64,000 nt of DNA from Arthrobacter sp. ZGTC131 (GCF_002929275.1 NZ_PJIK01000013.1:39409-103408), one strand, 5' to 3'. Shown: positions 35,663-45,012, counted from the first letter of the stretch. Program-made: numbers and translations. Notes: generated by a model not told the origin, from the letters alone.

Positions 35663-36856
35663 TTAGCGCTGTTTCGGCACCTTTCGGACTGACAGCGTGG
35701 TTCCGACGATGAACAGGAGCACGGAGCCCAGGATAATCAGCAGCGGGCCGTCCCACGAACCTGTGGCACCCTGCACGTAGCCCAGCAGCGTGGGCGCCAC
35801 CGCGCCGAAGCAGTACCCTGTGCCCTGGACGACTGCCGACATCCGTCCCGCCGAGGCCTGGTCGCGGGCCAGCTTGATGATGGCGATGAAGATCAGGGTG
35901 ATGCCGCCGCCCTGGGCGATGCCGCCGAAGGAGGACCACAGCCACCACAGCTGGGGCGCGAACAGCAGGCCCAGCGGCACGGTCAGCCACATGGCACCCA
36001 AGGCGAGCGCCACCGCCGTCGTACTGGCAAACCTGGCCACCAACGGAACGCCCATGCCGCCCGCGATGGCGAGAATCTGGAAGAGGGATGATCCCGCTCC
36101 GGCGGCAGCCGGAGCCATCCCCAGCTCGTCCGCCAGCAGGGTGGGGAGCCAGGCGGTGACGCCGTAATAGGAGACTGCCTGGCCGGCGAAACCAACAGTC
36201 AGCCCCACCGTGATCCAGCGTGAAGCGGGGCGGCCTGGGGCCGGAGCGCCGCCCGAGCCGTCGTCCGGTGCCGGAACAATGGCCCCGCGGCCCGCCGCGA
36301 ACACCCAGAAGCCCATGGCGGCGACGGCGAATACAGCACTGGCCGCGAGGGCGGGTCGCCAGCCGGCAGCCTCGGCCAAGGGTGCCGTGACCACGGACGT
36401 GAGGAACGAGCCGATGTTCAGGGCCGCCGTATACATGCCCATCGCGGTGCCCTGGCGGCGCGGCGAAAAATCCCGGCGGATGATCAGCGGCACCGCGATG
36501 TTTCCGATCGTGATGGCCACGCCCAGAATGACCGTGCCGAGCATCACCAGCGCGCCGCCTCCGGCGGAGCGGACCACGACGCCGGCAAGGACACCCAGGA
36601 GGGTCAGGGTGATGGCCACTTCCGCTCCCAGCCGGCGGCCGGCGAGCGAGGCGAGCGGCGCGGCCAGGGAGAAGCACAGCACCGGAATTCCGGTCAGCAG
36701 CCCCAGCTCCACGGGCGAGAAGCCCAGGTCCCGCTGCATGGCCGCCGCCACGGGGGCGACCGCCACGAACGGGCCCCGCATGTTCAGTGCGATCAGCCCG
36801 ATGCAGGCGAGAAGAATCCAGCTGCTGGGAACCTTGGACCCCGGGTGGGCCTTCAT
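35663..36856 (-). CDS. MFS transporter, CynX/NimT family
   Basis: 397 residues with about twelve hydrophobic segments. The opening LLACIGLIALNMRGPFVAVAPVAAAMQRDLGFSPVELGLLTGIPVLCFSLAAPLASLAGRRLG is typical of the CynX/NimT branch (cyanate and 2-nitroimidazole transporters), as are IGNIAVPLIIRRDFSPRRQGTAMGMYTAALNIGS and QGTGYCFGAVAPTLLGYVQG. The substrate cannot be told. The ATG at 36856 has only weak upstream ribosome pairing. It lies 162 bp downstream of the ThuA-like gene on the same strand and could be a distal part of the sugar operon, but the gap argues for independent expression. Confidence 0.85.
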   Translation of the reverse strand: MKAHPGSKVPSSWILLACIGLIALNMRGPFVAVAPVAAAMQRDLGFSPVELGLLTGIPVLCFSLAAPLASLAGRRLGAEVAITLTLLGVLAGVVVRSAGGGALVMLGTVILGVAITIGNIAVPLIIRRDFSPRRQGTAMGMYTAALNIGSFLTSVVTAPLAEAAGWRPALAASAVFAVAAMGFWVFAAGRGAIVPAPDDGSGGAPAPGRPASRWITVGLTVGFAGQAVSYYGVTAWLPTLLADELGMAPAAAGAGSSLFQILAIAGGMGVPLVARFASTTAVALALGAMWLTVPLGLLFAPQLWWLWSSFGGIAQGGGITLIFIAIIKLARDQASAGRMSAVVQGTGYCFGAVAPTLLGYVQGATGSWDGPLLIILGSVLLFIVGTTLSVRKVPKQR

Positions 36857-37017
36857 ACGGCGGCGGGGGCGGCTGGCGGGGGCATGGTAAGGGGGCTCAT
36901 CACTTTCATTGCTATCACGCCGCGGCCAAATCGATGGAAAAAGTCGGCGGGCAGGAGCGTATGCCCGTGCCCGCCGGAACCCTATTGAGATTCACATCAT
37001 TCAGTTACGCGGCGCGC

Positions 37018-37761
37018 TCAGGCCAGGTACCAGTCCCGCTGGGCGTTGGCCACGCCGGGCGCTTCGCGGAACTGCTTCGGCTGCGCCACCCAGCCGACCC
37101 CGTTGGCGATGACCCGCTGGATCTGGGGCTGGTGGTAGACGGGATACTCCTGGTCGCCCGGGCTGAAGTAGAAGATCCGGCCCTTGCCGCGGGAGAACGT
37201 GACTCCCGAGCGGAAGACTTCGCCGCCTTCAAACGAGCTGATGAAGATGAGGTCGTCAGGCTCGGGAATGTCGAAGAGCTCGCCGTACATCTCCTGCTTC
37301 GGGATCACGATCGGGCTTTCCACGCCGGCGGCAATCGGGTGCGAGGGCTTCACCGTCCACACCAGTTCGCGTTCGCCGTCGTTCCGCCACTTGAGCGAGC
37401 ACGTGGTGCCCAGGAGACGGGTGAAGATCTTGGCAAAGTGCCCGGAGTGAAGGACGATCAGCCCCATACCGCCCAGCACGTGCCGCTGCACGCGCTCCAC
37501 CACTTCGTCGCTGACCTCGGCGTGTGCCACATGGCCCCACCACAGCAGCACATCCGTCGCGGCCAGGGTTTCCTCCGACAGCCCGTGCTCCGGGTCCGCC
37601 AGGGTGGCCGTGGTGATGCCGGAATCCGGGTAGAAGCCCTTCAGCCCGTCGGCGATGGCTCCGTGAATGCCCTTGGGGTACATCTCCCCCATGGTTTCCG
37701 GCTGGTTCCGGGCCTCATGGACGCCTTCATTCCACACCAGGATGTTGAGTTTGTCGGTCAT
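37018..37761 (-). CDS. ThuA-domain protein (trehalose-utilisation type)
   Basis: 247 residues. ThuA family, glutamine-amidotransferase-like fold: [78 protein letters not shown], and the end [29 protein letters not shown]. No Cys-His-Glu amidotransferase triad is seen. In rhizobia ThuA acts with the dehydrogenase ThuB on 3-keto-trehalose. Here the dehydrogenase gene lies directly upstream with a 1-bp gap, so the two should be translated together and act on the same oxidised sugar. Last gene of the five-gene - strand operon that starts at 42053. Confidence 0.88.
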   Translation of the reverse strand: MTDKLNILVWNEGVHEARNQPETMGEMYPKGIHGAIADGLKGFYPDSGITTATLADPEHGLSEETLAATDVLLWWGHVAHAEVSDEVVERVQRHVLGGMGLIVLHSGHFAKIFTRLLGTTCSLKWRNDGERELVWTVKPSHPIAAGVESPIVIPKQEMYGELFDIPEPDDLIFISSFEGGEVFRSGVTFSRGKGRIFYFSPGDQEYPVYHQPQIQRVIANGVGWVAQPKQFREAPGVANAQRDWYLA

Positions 37762-37762
37762 G

Positions 37763-38863
37763 TCAGAGCCTCACTTCGCGCTGTTCGAGGGCGGACTTGT
37801 AGCAGGCATCGAGCACCAGTGCGCGGCTCAGTGCCAGGGCGCCGTCGTGGGCACCCCACACAGTCTCGCCTCCGCGCACGGCTTCCACAAAGTCTTCCAC
37901 GACAGCCTGGTGCGCGCGGCCGGGTTCGGCCACCACTTCGTAGTCCGCGTTTTCGCCGTCCTTCTCCTTGAAGATGCGGAGGTCCGCAACGGGGGCGTTC
38001 GAGGCGCCGACGGCGCGCAGTTCGGCGCCGCCGTCGGTCCCGTACACGGTGAAGTCCATCAGGTCGTCCTCATCCCGGTACGCCGCCCAGCCGGCCTCGA
38101 GGATCAGCGTGCCGCCGCCCTCCAGGCGGATGAACGCGGACGCGAAGTCTTCAACTTCGAACTTGTGGGCCGACTTCATGGCGGTGTACCGGGCGTTGCC
38201 GCCGAGGCCGCGGGGGCCCAGCTCGGAGTGCGTGGAGGCCGAGACGGACAGGACCTTCGGTTCCCCGAGGAGGTGCAGCGAGTAGTCCAGGACGTGCACG
38301 CCGATGTCCGCCAGCGGTCCGCCGCCTGCCAGCTCAGGGTTCGTGAACCAGCTTCCCAGCATGGGGATGCCCTGGCGGCGGAGCCATGACGCCTTGGCGT
38401 AGTACGGGCGGCCGAGTTCGCCGTCGTCGATGATGCCCTTCAGCTTCTGGATATCGCCCCGGCGGCGGTGGTTGAATGCGACGTCCAGGACGCGGCCGGC
38501 CTTCTGCGCGGCCTCGACCATCTGCCGGCCCTCTTCGCCGTTGCGGGCCAGCGGCTTTTCGCTCAGGACGTGCAGCCCGCGCTCGAGCGCCGCGATGGTG
38601 ATCGGCGCGTGCAGGAACGTGGGCACCGCGACGCTGACGGCGTCGAGTCCCTCCAGTTCGATCAGGTCCTCCCAGCGGGCAAACGTGTGGGGGATGCCGT
38701 ACTCGGCCTTGAGGCTGCTCAGGAGGTCCTCCTCCATGGCGGCCACGGCCACGAGTTCGACGCCCTCAATGTCCTTGTAGGCCTTGATGTGCTGTTGTCC
38801 GGCCCATCCGATGCCGACAACCCCGACTTTCAGGGGTGCGGGCTGTGCCTGCTGCATGCTCAC
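37763..38863 (-). CDS. Gfo/Idh/MocA family oxidoreductase (ThuB-like)
   Basis: 366 residues. N-terminal Rossmann domain with [22 protein letters not shown] (GxGxxG region near 14-19), [32 protein letters not shown] with the conserved EKP lysine, and the C-terminal alpha/beta domain with [20 protein letters not shown], whose D-x-x-x-H is typical of the active site. It should oxidise a sugar or glycoside with NAD(P). ThuB of rhizobia oxidises trehalose and similar disaccharides at C3. It is translationally tied to the ThuA gene and belongs to the ABC-transporter operon. The other dehydrogenase at 43803-45011 is only distantly similar. Confidence 0.88.
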   Translation of the reverse strand: MSMQQAQPAPLKVGVVGIGWAGQQHIKAYKDIEGVELVAVAAMEEDLLSSLKAEYGIPHTFARWEDLIELEGLDAVSVAVPTFLHAPITIAALERGLHVLSEKPLARNGEEGRQMVEAAQKAGRVLDVAFNHRRRGDIQKLKGIIDDGELGRPYYAKASWLRRQGIPMLGSWFTNPELAGGGPLADIGVHVLDYSLHLLGEPKVLSVSASTHSELGPRGLGGNARYTAMKSAHKFEVEDFASAFIRLEGGGTLILEAGWAAYRDEDDLMDFTVYGTDGGAELRAVGASNAPVADLRIFKEKDGENADYEVVAEPGRAHQAVVEDFVEAVRGGETVWGAHDGALALSRALVLDACYKSALEQREVRL

Positions 38864-38917
38864 TGGAAATTCCTTCTCTTTACTTTTGGGTTGTTGAGCT
38901 TGGTTAAAGAGGGCGGG

Positions 38918-39823
38918 TCAGCCCTTGACGGCACCTGCGGTCATCCCGGCCACGATCCGCTTCTGGCAGACGAGCACCAGGATCACCAGCGGAATGGTGA
39001 TCAGCACCGACGCCGCGCTGATGGCGCCGATCGGCTGATCGTATTCGCTGGTGCCGTTGAAGAAGGCGATCGCCACCGGCACCGGCCGGGACTCAGGGGA
39101 CGTCGTCAGCGTGACGGCCAGCAGGAATTCATTCCACACTGAAATGAACACCAGGATGGCCGTGGTGGCAAGCCCCGGAACGGCCAGCGGCAGGATTACT
39201 TTCCGGAAGGCCAGGAACGGCGACGCTCCGTCGATGTATGCCGATTCCTCCAACTCCTTGGGGATTTCCCGGAAGAAGGAGGTCAGCGTGTAGATCGCCA
39301 GGGGTAGGGCGAAGGTGAGTTTGGGGATGATGAGCCCGATCAGGGTGTCGTAGAGGCCGATCTCCCGCCAGATGGAGAACATCGGCGCCGCGATGGCGAT
39401 GGCCGGGAAGGTGGTGACGGAGAGGATCAGCGTCAGGAGCAGGGCCTTCCGCTTCATCTTCAGCCGGGCCAGGGCATAGGCGGCGAAGGAGGCGAAGACG
39501 AGCGCGACAGCGGTGGTCACCACGGCGATGATGACCGAGTTCCGGAGGGCCAGGAAAAAGTCCGGATTCCGGAACACGACGAAGTAGTTGTCCAGCGTGG
39601 GCTGGCTGGGAAACAGTTCCCCCGCGCCCAGGCTCTCCCCCGCCTTCAGGGAGGTGTTGATGAGCCAGTAGAAAGGCACCAGCGAGAAGGCCATCACGGC
39701 CAGGACGAAAATCCAGGTCACGGGGTGGAGCCTGGACTCCCCGCGGCGGAGCGGCTTCCCGGTGCGCCGCGGGCCGGGACCCGCCTGAACCGCGGCGCGG
39801 CGTTCTTCGAGGACCGTACTCAT
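38918..39823 (-). CDS. Carbohydrate ABC transporter permease (MalG-like)
   Basis: 301 residues, six predicted membrane segments. LHPVTWIFVLAVMAFSLVPFYWLINTSLK opens the MalG-type module, and the EAA loop ELEESAYIDGASPFLAFRKVILPLAVPGLATTAI is near residues 195-228. The first ~30 residues are Arg-rich and cytoplasmic. The ATG overlaps the stop of the other permease by four bases (ATGA), so the two are made in step. With the MalF-like partner it forms the channel of a CUT1-type sugar importer. No ATPase gene is in the operon, so a shared MsiK-type ATPase elsewhere is likely, as usual in actinobacteria. Confidence 0.92.
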   Translation of the reverse strand: MSTVLEERRAAVQAGPGPRRTGKPLRRGESRLHPVTWIFVLAVMAFSLVPFYWLINTSLKAGESLGAGELFPSQPTLDNYFVVFRNPDFFLALRNSVIIAVVTTAVALVFASFAAYALARLKMKRKALLLTLILSVTTFPAIAIAAPMFSIWREIGLYDTLIGLIIPKLTFALPLAIYTLTSFFREIPKELEESAYIDGASPFLAFRKVILPLAVPGLATTAILVFISVWNEFLLAVTLTTSPESRPVPVAIAFFNGTSEYDQPIGAISAASVLITIPLVILVLVCQKRIVAGMTAGAVKG

Positions 39824-40755
39824 TGCTTCTCCTGGGCGGCTGCGCGGATGTTCCCGCCGGCGAACCTGATGTAGATGACGGAGACCGCCATGACGGTCAG
39901 GAAGGTGAGGATGGACAGGGCGGACCCTTCGCCGACCAGCCGGTTTTCACGCAACTCGGTGTAGGCCAGCATGGACATCGATTCCGTTCCGTTGGCGCCG
40001 CGCGTCAGGACGAACGGCAGGTCGAAGACCCGCAGGGCGTCCATGGTGCGGAAGATTGCGGCCAGCACGATCGCCGGCTTCAGCAGGGGCAGGGTGATAT
40101 TGATGAACGTCGTCCACTTGGTGGACCCGTCCAGCTCGGCTGCCTCGTAGACCTCGTCAGGGATCACCTGGAGGCCCGCGAGAACCAGCAGGGCAACGAA
40201 CGGGGCGGTCTTCCACACATCCGCCAGCACGATCACCGCCATGGCATAGCCGGACTCGCCCAGCCAGACGATGTCCCCGCCTGGCAGGCCCAGTCCCCTG
40301 AGAACCGTGGTGACGAGGCCCAGGGTCGGCTCGAACATGGTCTGCCACGTGATGGCGCTGACCACGGTCAGGATCGCGTAGGGCAGCAGCACCAGGGTCC
40401 GCAGTAGCCCCCGTCCCCGGAACGTCATGTTCAGGAGCAGCGCCATGGCCGTTCCGAGGACGAGTTCCAACGACACAGAAGCCGCGGCGAACGTGAACGT
40501 CTGCCCGAAAGCTGACCACCAGGCGCCGCTGCTGAGCGCGTCCAGGTAATTGTCCAGCCCGACGAACCGTGACAAGCCGGCCTGCCGCACACTGAATTGG
40601 TGAAGCGACAGCCAGACGGCGTAGCCGATGGGAACGGCAGCCACCAGGAACATCAGGATCAACGAGGGCGCCACCATCCGGACCGCCAGCCGGCGTTCCG
40701 CGCGGTCGTACCCGAAAGTCCTCGGCCGTTCGGCCAACTTCTGTGCCGATGTCAT
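39820..40755 (-). CDS. Carbohydrate ABC transporter permease (MalF-like)
   Basis: 311 residues, six membrane segments. Starts RRLAVRMVAPSLILMFLVAAVPIGYAVWLSLHQFSV, as in CUT1 MalF/UgpA permeases, and carries the EAA loop VYEAAELDGSTKWTTFINITLPLLKPAIV near 216-245. It lies two bases after the binding-protein gene and overlaps the MalG-like gene. Partner of the 38918-39823 product. Confidence 0.92.
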   Translation of the reverse strand: MTSAQKLAERPRTFGYDRAERRLAVRMVAPSLILMFLVAAVPIGYAVWLSLHQFSVRQAGLSRFVGLDNYLDALSSGAWWSAFGQTFTFAAASVSLELVLGTAMALLLNMTFRGRGLLRTLVLLPYAILTVVSAITWQTMFEPTLGLVTTVLRGLGLPGGDIVWLGESGYAMAVIVLADVWKTAPFVALLVLAGLQVIPDEVYEAAELDGSTKWTTFINITLPLLKPAIVLAAIFRTMDALRVFDLPFVLTRGANGTESMSMLAYTELRENRLVGEGSALSILTFLTVMAVSVIYIRFAGGNIRAAAQEKQ

Positions 40756-40757
40756 GG

Positions 40758-42053
40758 CTAGAAGCTGTCCTGTGCTGTCTTGATGTCCTCGGCCATCTTC
40801 TTCGCGGCCTCATCCGCAGTTGCCGAGCCGGACAGGACGGCATGCACGTTCTTGTAGATCGCCTGGGAGATCTGTGGGTAGACCGGTGACTGCGGACGCG
40901 GCTTGGCGCCCTTGACGGATGCCAGCAGCTCCGGCGCGAACGGCATGGCCTTCAGGACCTCGGGGTCGGAGTAGGCTGCCTCGTTGACGGGAGCCTGCGA
41001 GTTGTCCATGGCCACGTGCTTCTGCCACTCGGGAGTGGTGGCGAAGTTGATGTATGCCAGCGCGGCACCGCTGTTCTGGGAGAAGGCGGAGATCGCAAAG
41101 TTCCATCCGCCCAGTACGCCGCTCGCCGCGGACTTGCCGTTGAAGGACGGCAGCGGCGAAACGTCGAACTTGCCTGCCAGCTTGGTCTTGTTCAGCAGTC
41201 GGTAGACGTGCGGCCAGTTTCGCTCGTACCCGAAGTTGCCGGATTCGTACGCCAGCCGTGTCTCGTCTTCCTTGTAGGTCATGACCGCGCGGTCGGCAGA
41301 ACCGTTCTTGATGCCGTCGGCCATGAACTGGAGAACTTCGCGGGTCTCCGGGGAATCGATCTTGACCTCGCCCTTGTCGTTCACTGCCTCGCCGCCTGCG
41401 CTGTAGAGCAGTTCCAGGAAGTTGACCGTGAGGCCCTCGTACTGCTGCGCCTGGTACACGAGTCGGTTGCCCGGTGCCTTGGCGGCCTCGGCGTAAAGCT
41501 GCTGCCACGTGGCCGGCTTGGCCACCTTGTCCTTGGCGGAGTAGATGAGGCCGGCGTTGGTGTAAAACGGGGTGGCCCAGTACTTGCCGTCGTACAAGGC
41601 GGTCTGCGCGGTCGACGGGATCAGGCGATCCTTGATCTTCTCCATCACCGGAGTCTGGTCCAGCAGCCAGTTCTGGGCGGCGAATTCAGGCGCCCAGGTG
41701 ACATCCATCATGAAGATGTCGCATTCCGTGGACTTGCCCTCCAGGCGCTGCACCGTCTGCGTGCGCTGCTGGTCCGTGCTCGAGCCGATCTCGACGTACT
41801 TGGCGTTCATGGTCGGGTTCGCCTTGTGGAAGGCCGCGGTGGTGTTCTTGTGGATTCCGCTGGCATCCTTGCCGCCGCAGATGGTGATGTCGCCTTTGGC
41901 GCCCTCCGCACTTTTGAGGTCGACGGCGGCAGCCGCGGAATTCGGGGAGTTTGCCGGGGTGCCGCCACAGCCGGTGAGCAGAACGCCCACGGCCAGGGTG
42001 GCCACAACACTCTTGGCCAGACGACGCCGTCCGGCTGGCATGGATGCCTTCAC
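40758..42053 (-). CDS. Sugar ABC transporter substrate-binding lipoprotein
   Basis: 431 residues. The start is a GTG with GAAAGGAA upstream; an ATG four codons later is possible. A twin-Arg-like basic N-terminus and a hydrophobic core end in the lipobox LLTGC-GG. The mature part is an SBP family 1 (MalE-like) fold: GDITICGGKDASGIHKNTTAAFHKANPTMNAKYVEIGSSTDQQRTQ, IFMMDVTWAPEFAAQNWLLD, WATPFYTNAGLIYSAKD and LGGWNFAISAFSQNSGAALAYINFATTPEWQ. Family members bind trehalose, maltose or other di- and oligosaccharides; the ligand is not readable. First gene of the operon. The 404-bp gap upstream (42054-42457) holds a palindromic operator candidate and a repeat array but no gene. Confidence 0.92.
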   Translation of the reverse strand: MKASMPAGRRRLAKSVVATLAVGVLLTGCGGTPANSPNSAAAAVDLKSAEGAKGDITICGGKDASGIHKNTTAAFHKANPTMNAKYVEIGSSTDQQRTQTVQRLEGKSTECDIFMMDVTWAPEFAAQNWLLDQTPVMEKIKDRLIPSTAQTALYDGKYWATPFYTNAGLIYSAKDKVAKPATWQQLYAEAAKAPGNRLVYQAQQYEGLTVNFLELLYSAGGEAVNDKGEVKIDSPETREVLQFMADGIKNGSADRAVMTYKEDETRLAYESGNFGYERNWPHVYRLLNKTKLAGKFDVSPLPSFNGKSAASGVLGGWNFAISAFSQNSGAALAYINFATTPEWQKHVAMDNSQAPVNEAAYSDPEVLKAMPFAPELLASVKGAKPRPQSPVYPQISQAIYKNVHAVLSGSATADEAAKKMAEDIKTAQDSF

Positions 42054-42170
42054 GAGTTTCCTTTCGATATGCCTGCCCCTGGTCCCGCCAGCGGCTTCGC
42101 TGGCTGGCAGGGACGGCCGCGTTGATATGACATGGTGACGAAGATTTCAAACCGGGCTTCTAACTTTCGC

Positions 42171-42188
42171 ATTGCAAAAGCCTGCAAT
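42171..42188. promoter_or_regulatory. Palindromic operator candidate upstream of the sugar ABC operon
   Basis: ATTGCAAAAGCCTGCAAT is a perfect six-base inverted repeat with a six-base centre. On the - strand TTGCAG within it could serve as a -35 for a TTAGAA -10 about 18 bases downstream, so a bound repressor would block the promoter. The LacI protein at 46067 or the ROK protein at 42458 is a candidate binder. Confidence 0.5.
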
Positions 42189-42315
42189 TCCTCGGCTGTA
42201 AGTAAAGCTTTCATGCGCATCTGGACGTGTCAATGAGCTAAGCGCATTGATTTTCGGCTTTTATCAACTCGTTTCAGACACGCTGAACGTGCCTAGCGAC
42301 GCGACTCTGGAGGGG

Positions 42316-42420
42316 AGGCGGCAAAAGCACGCGGGCTTTAGGCGGCAAAAAGCGCCTGGGCTTTACGGCTCAGCGCCGAAGCTCCCGGGGCTATACGGCT
42401 CCGCGCGGAAGCTCCGGGGA
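42316..42420. repeat. Two adjoining tandem repeat pairs with conserved small hairpins
   Basis: Unit A occurs at 42316-42339 and 42340-42364 (AGGCGGCAAAAG...GGGCTTT); in both, AAAGC and GCTTT pair around different six-base loops. Unit B occurs at 42365-42394 and 42395-42420 (ACGGCTC..CGC.GAAGCTCC.GGGG). The block lies just past the ROK gene stop, so the hairpins may also stop its transcript. Confidence 0.75.
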
Positions 42421-42457
42421 TCCGTGGCCCGGCGTGCTGCTGGTGGCTCGGGTCCCG

Positions 42458-43672
42458 CTACGGGCGCGCGGCAGCCGCTACGGCGGATTCAACGACGGCC
42501 GGCGACAGCACGTGCTCGATGACCATTCGGCTGGCGCCGAGGATGGCGGCGTCCGTCTTGGCGCGCGACTGCTCAATCCGCAGCCGGGCCGTAGCGAGCG
42601 GCAGGGACCGCCCGTAGACAGCTTCCCGGATCCCGGCCAGCAGCTGGTCGCCGGCCCGGGACAGGCTTCCGCCCACCACAATCACGGACGGGTTGAGCAT
42701 GTTTACGCAGATTGCGAGGACCTCGCCCACGTCGCGGCCGGCCTGCCGCAGGGCATGGATGGCGTGGACATTCCCCTGGGCAGCCAGGTCCACAACGTCC
42801 GCCCCCGAACTGGCGTCAATTCCCAGGCCCTGCAGTTTCCGGGCCAGCGCGGGACCGGAGGCCAGGGCTTCCAGGCACCCCGCGTTGCCGCACCGGCACA
42901 GCACGCCCTCGCCGCCCGGCACGCGGACATGGCCGAGGTCCCCGGAAGTGCCATCAGCGCCGCGCTGGAGTTCGCCGCTGCTGATGATTCCCGCTCCTAC
43001 GCCGGTGGCCAGCTTGATGAAGAGAACATCGGCATACTCGCGCCAATAGGCATGCCGCTCCCCCAGGGCCATGATGTTCACGTCGTTGTCCACAAGGACT
43101 TCAGCATCTATGTCCCTGCGGACGTATCCGACGACGTCGAATCCGTCCCAGCCGGGCATGATGGGAGGCTTCACGGGCCGGCCGCTGCCGTGTTCCACGG
43201 GGCCGGGAAGGCCAATGCCGATGCCGGCGATGTCAGCCTCGGTCCGGCCCACCTGAGAAAGCAGTTCCCGTCCGCTGTGGAGGACCCAGTCCAGCACTGC
43301 CTCGGGCCCCCGCGCCACGTCCAGCGGTTCCGAGTGCCGGGCCAGCACGCTGCCGTTGAGATCAGTCAGTGCGGTCGCGGCGTGGCTGGCGCCGACGTCG
43401 GCGGCCAGGACCAGCCGCACCTCGGCGTTGAAGGCGAATTTCGACGGCGGCCTGCCGCCGGAAGAGGCTGCCTCACCGGCCGGACCCACCAGCCCGAGGG
43501 CGGTCAGGGCATCGATGCGCGCGGCAACAGTGGTCCGCGCAAGACCCGTCTGTTCGGCCAGCTCGGCCCGCGTCCGGGCCCTGCCGTCGCGGAGCAGCTG
43601 AAAGAGATCCCCGGCGCGGGCCAGGACGCCCGCGTCGGCGGGCCGTTCCTGCCGCTCGATAGTCGTCACCAT
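42458..43672 (-). CDS. ROK-family transcriptional regulator
   Basis: 404 residues from ATG 43672; TATTCC ends six bases upstream, suggesting a leaderless mRNA. The N-terminal winged helix (DLFQLLRDGRARTRAELAEQTGLARTTVAARIDALTALGLV) is followed by SSGGRPPSKFAFN and the ROK sugar-kinase-like domain: VLAADVGASHAATALTDLNG, GIGIGLPGPVE, DNDVNIMALGE, and the zinc motif GHVRVPGGEGVLCRCGNAGCLEALAS. It probably senses a sugar and represses the flanking genes. It diverges from the 43803-46014 genes, with an inverted repeat over their promoter. Confidence 0.9.
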   Translation of the reverse strand: MVTTIERQERPADAGVLARAGDLFQLLRDGRARTRAELAEQTGLARTTVAARIDALTALGLVGPAGEAASSGGRPPSKFAFNAEVRLVLAADVGASHAATALTDLNGSVLARHSEPLDVARGPEAVLDWVLHSGRELLSQVGRTEADIAGIGIGLPGPVEHGSGRPVKPPIMPGWDGFDVVGYVRRDIDAEVLVDNDVNIMALGERHAYWREYADVLFIKLATGVGAGIISSGELQRGADGTSGDLGHVRVPGGEGVLCRCGNAGCLEALASGPALARKLQGLGIDASSGADVVDLAAQGNVHAIHALRQAGRDVGEVLAICVNMLNPSVIVVGGSLSRAGDQLLAGIREAVYGRSLPLATARLRIEQSRAKTDAAILGASRMVIEHVLSPAVVESAVAAAARP

Positions 43673-43731
43673 GATTAAGGAATAGCACACGTTCCCGGGA
43701 AACCATCGGGCTTAATGCAAGCTCTTACATA

Positions 43732-43768
43732 ACTTTTGATTGACTATCGACAAAAGTCGCCGTAGGTT
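43732..43768 (+). promoter_or_regulatory. Promoter with overlapping palindromic operator for the 43803 operon
   Basis: TTGACT (43740-43745) and TAGGTT (43763-43768) are separated by exactly 17 bases, a good housekeeping-type promoter facing the 43803 gene. ACTTTTG (43732-43738) and CAAAAGT (43751-43757) form a perfect seven-base inverted repeat across the -35. A repressor there, most simply the divergently encoded ROK protein, would exclude RNA polymerase. Confidence 0.7.
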
Positions 43769-43802
43769 CGAGTGAAACAGCAGCCGTCCCTGAGGAACCG
43801 AC

Positions 43803-45011
43803 ATGCCTTTTCCAGAATCCGCGCGGCGCCAGGGCGATGACGCGCCTGCGGCGGCAGCGTCCGTCCGTCCGCTGGGCGTAGCGATGATCGGCTACGCGTT
43901 CATGGGCAAGGCCCACTCCAATGCATGGCGGAACGTCGCCAGCTTCTTCGACGTCCCGGCCTTCGAACAGAAGGTCCTCGTGGGCCGTGACGCGGACAGT
44001 GTCGCCGCCGCCGCGGCGAAATACGGCTGGCGCGAGTCCGCCACCGACTGGCGGGCGGTGGTCACGCGTGACGATATCGACGTGGTGGACATCTGCGCCC
44101 CGGGCTGGATGCACGCCGAGATCGCGATTGCCGCGCTCGAAGCCGGCAAGCACGTCCTCGTGGAAAAGCCGCTGGCTAACACCCTGGCCGAGGCCGAGGC
44201 CATGACCTCCGCCGCCCGTGCTGCCCGGGAACGAGGGGTGCAGTCGATGGTCGGGTTCAACTACCGCCGGGTCCCGGCCCTCGCGCTGGCCAAAGAGCTG
44301 ATTGCGGAGGGCCGGCTCGGGTCCGTCCGGCACGTCCGCGCCGCTTACCTTCAGGACTGGCTCTCCGACGAGGAAAGTCCCATGACGTGGCGGCTGCGGA
44401 AGGAAACCGCGGGCTCCGGGGCGCTGGGCGACATCGCCTCCCACGCCATCGACCAGGTCCTGTTTCTCCTCGGCGATCCCGTCACCGAGGTGTCCGGGCG
44501 CCTGCGCACCTTCGTCCCCAGCCGCCCCGGCGCGGACGGACCGGAGGACGTGACGGTCGACGACGCCGCCTGGGCAACGCTGTCGCTCGCCTCCGGGGCG
44601 GTCGCCTCGGTCGAGGTGTCTCGCGTGGCTACCGGCCAGAAGAATTCGCTCAGGCTCGAGATCTACGGCGACAAAGGCTCCCTACTCTTCGACCTCGAGG
44701 CCCTGAACGAGCTCGGCTTCCTGGACGCCACCCTCCCGGTGCGAGAGCAGGGCTTCCGCCGCATCCTGGTCAACGAACCCGACCACCCCTACCTGGACGC
44801 GTGGTGGCCCCAGGGCCATATCATCGGCTGGGAGCACACCTTCACCCACGAGATCCGGGATTTCCTGACCGCCATCGGCAACGGAACCGCGCCGCAGCCG
44901 TCGTTCGATGACGGCCTGGCCGTCCAGCGCATCCTCGCTGCCGTGGAGGAAAGCTCCGCAGCGAAAAGCTCCACCATCCAGCTCACCGATTCCCCCGCGC
45001 AAGGAGCCTGA
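43803..45011 (+). CDS. Gfo/Idh/MocA family oxidoreductase
   Basis: 402 residues. A 20-residue leader precedes the Rossmann motif VAMIGYAFMGKAHSNAWRNVASFF. Further landmarks are VVDICAPGWMHAEIAIAALEAGKHVLVEKPLANTLAEAE with the EKP lysine, MVGFNYRRVPALALAKELIAEGRLGSVRHVRAAYLQDWL and GALGDIASHAIDQVLFLLGDPVTEVSGRL with the D-x-x-x-H active-site pair. It should oxidise a sugar or cyclitol using NAD(P). It is one base upstream of the TIM-barrel isomerase gene, so the two probably work in sequence. The substrate is unknown. Regulated by the promoter/operator at 43732-43768. Confidence 0.88.
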   Translation: MPFPESARRQGDDAPAAAASVRPLGVAMIGYAFMGKAHSNAWRNVASFFDVPAFEQKVLVGRDADSVAAAAAKYGWRESATDWRAVVTRDDIDVVDICAPGWMHAEIAIAALEAGKHVLVEKPLANTLAEAEAMTSAARAARERGVQSMVGFNYRRVPALALAKELIAEGRLGSVRHVRAAYLQDWLSDEESPMTWRLRKETAGSGALGDIASHAIDQVLFLLGDPVTEVSGRLRTFVPSRPGADGPEDVTVDDAAWATLSLASGAVASVEVSRVATGQKNSLRLEIYGDKGSLLFDLEALNELGFLDATLPVREQGFRRILVNEPDHPYLDAWWPQGHIIGWEHTFTHEIRDFLTAIGNGTAPQPSFDDGLAVQRILAAVEESSAAKSSTIQLTDSPAQGA

Positions 45012-45012
45012 C

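Noticed and set aside
37018-42053. Calling the ABC/ThuA operon a trehalose operon with thuEFGAB gene names
   Set aside because: ThuA and the dehydrogenase fit, but no ATPase gene or trehalose-specific feature is present, and relatives handle several disaccharides. Names were withheld.
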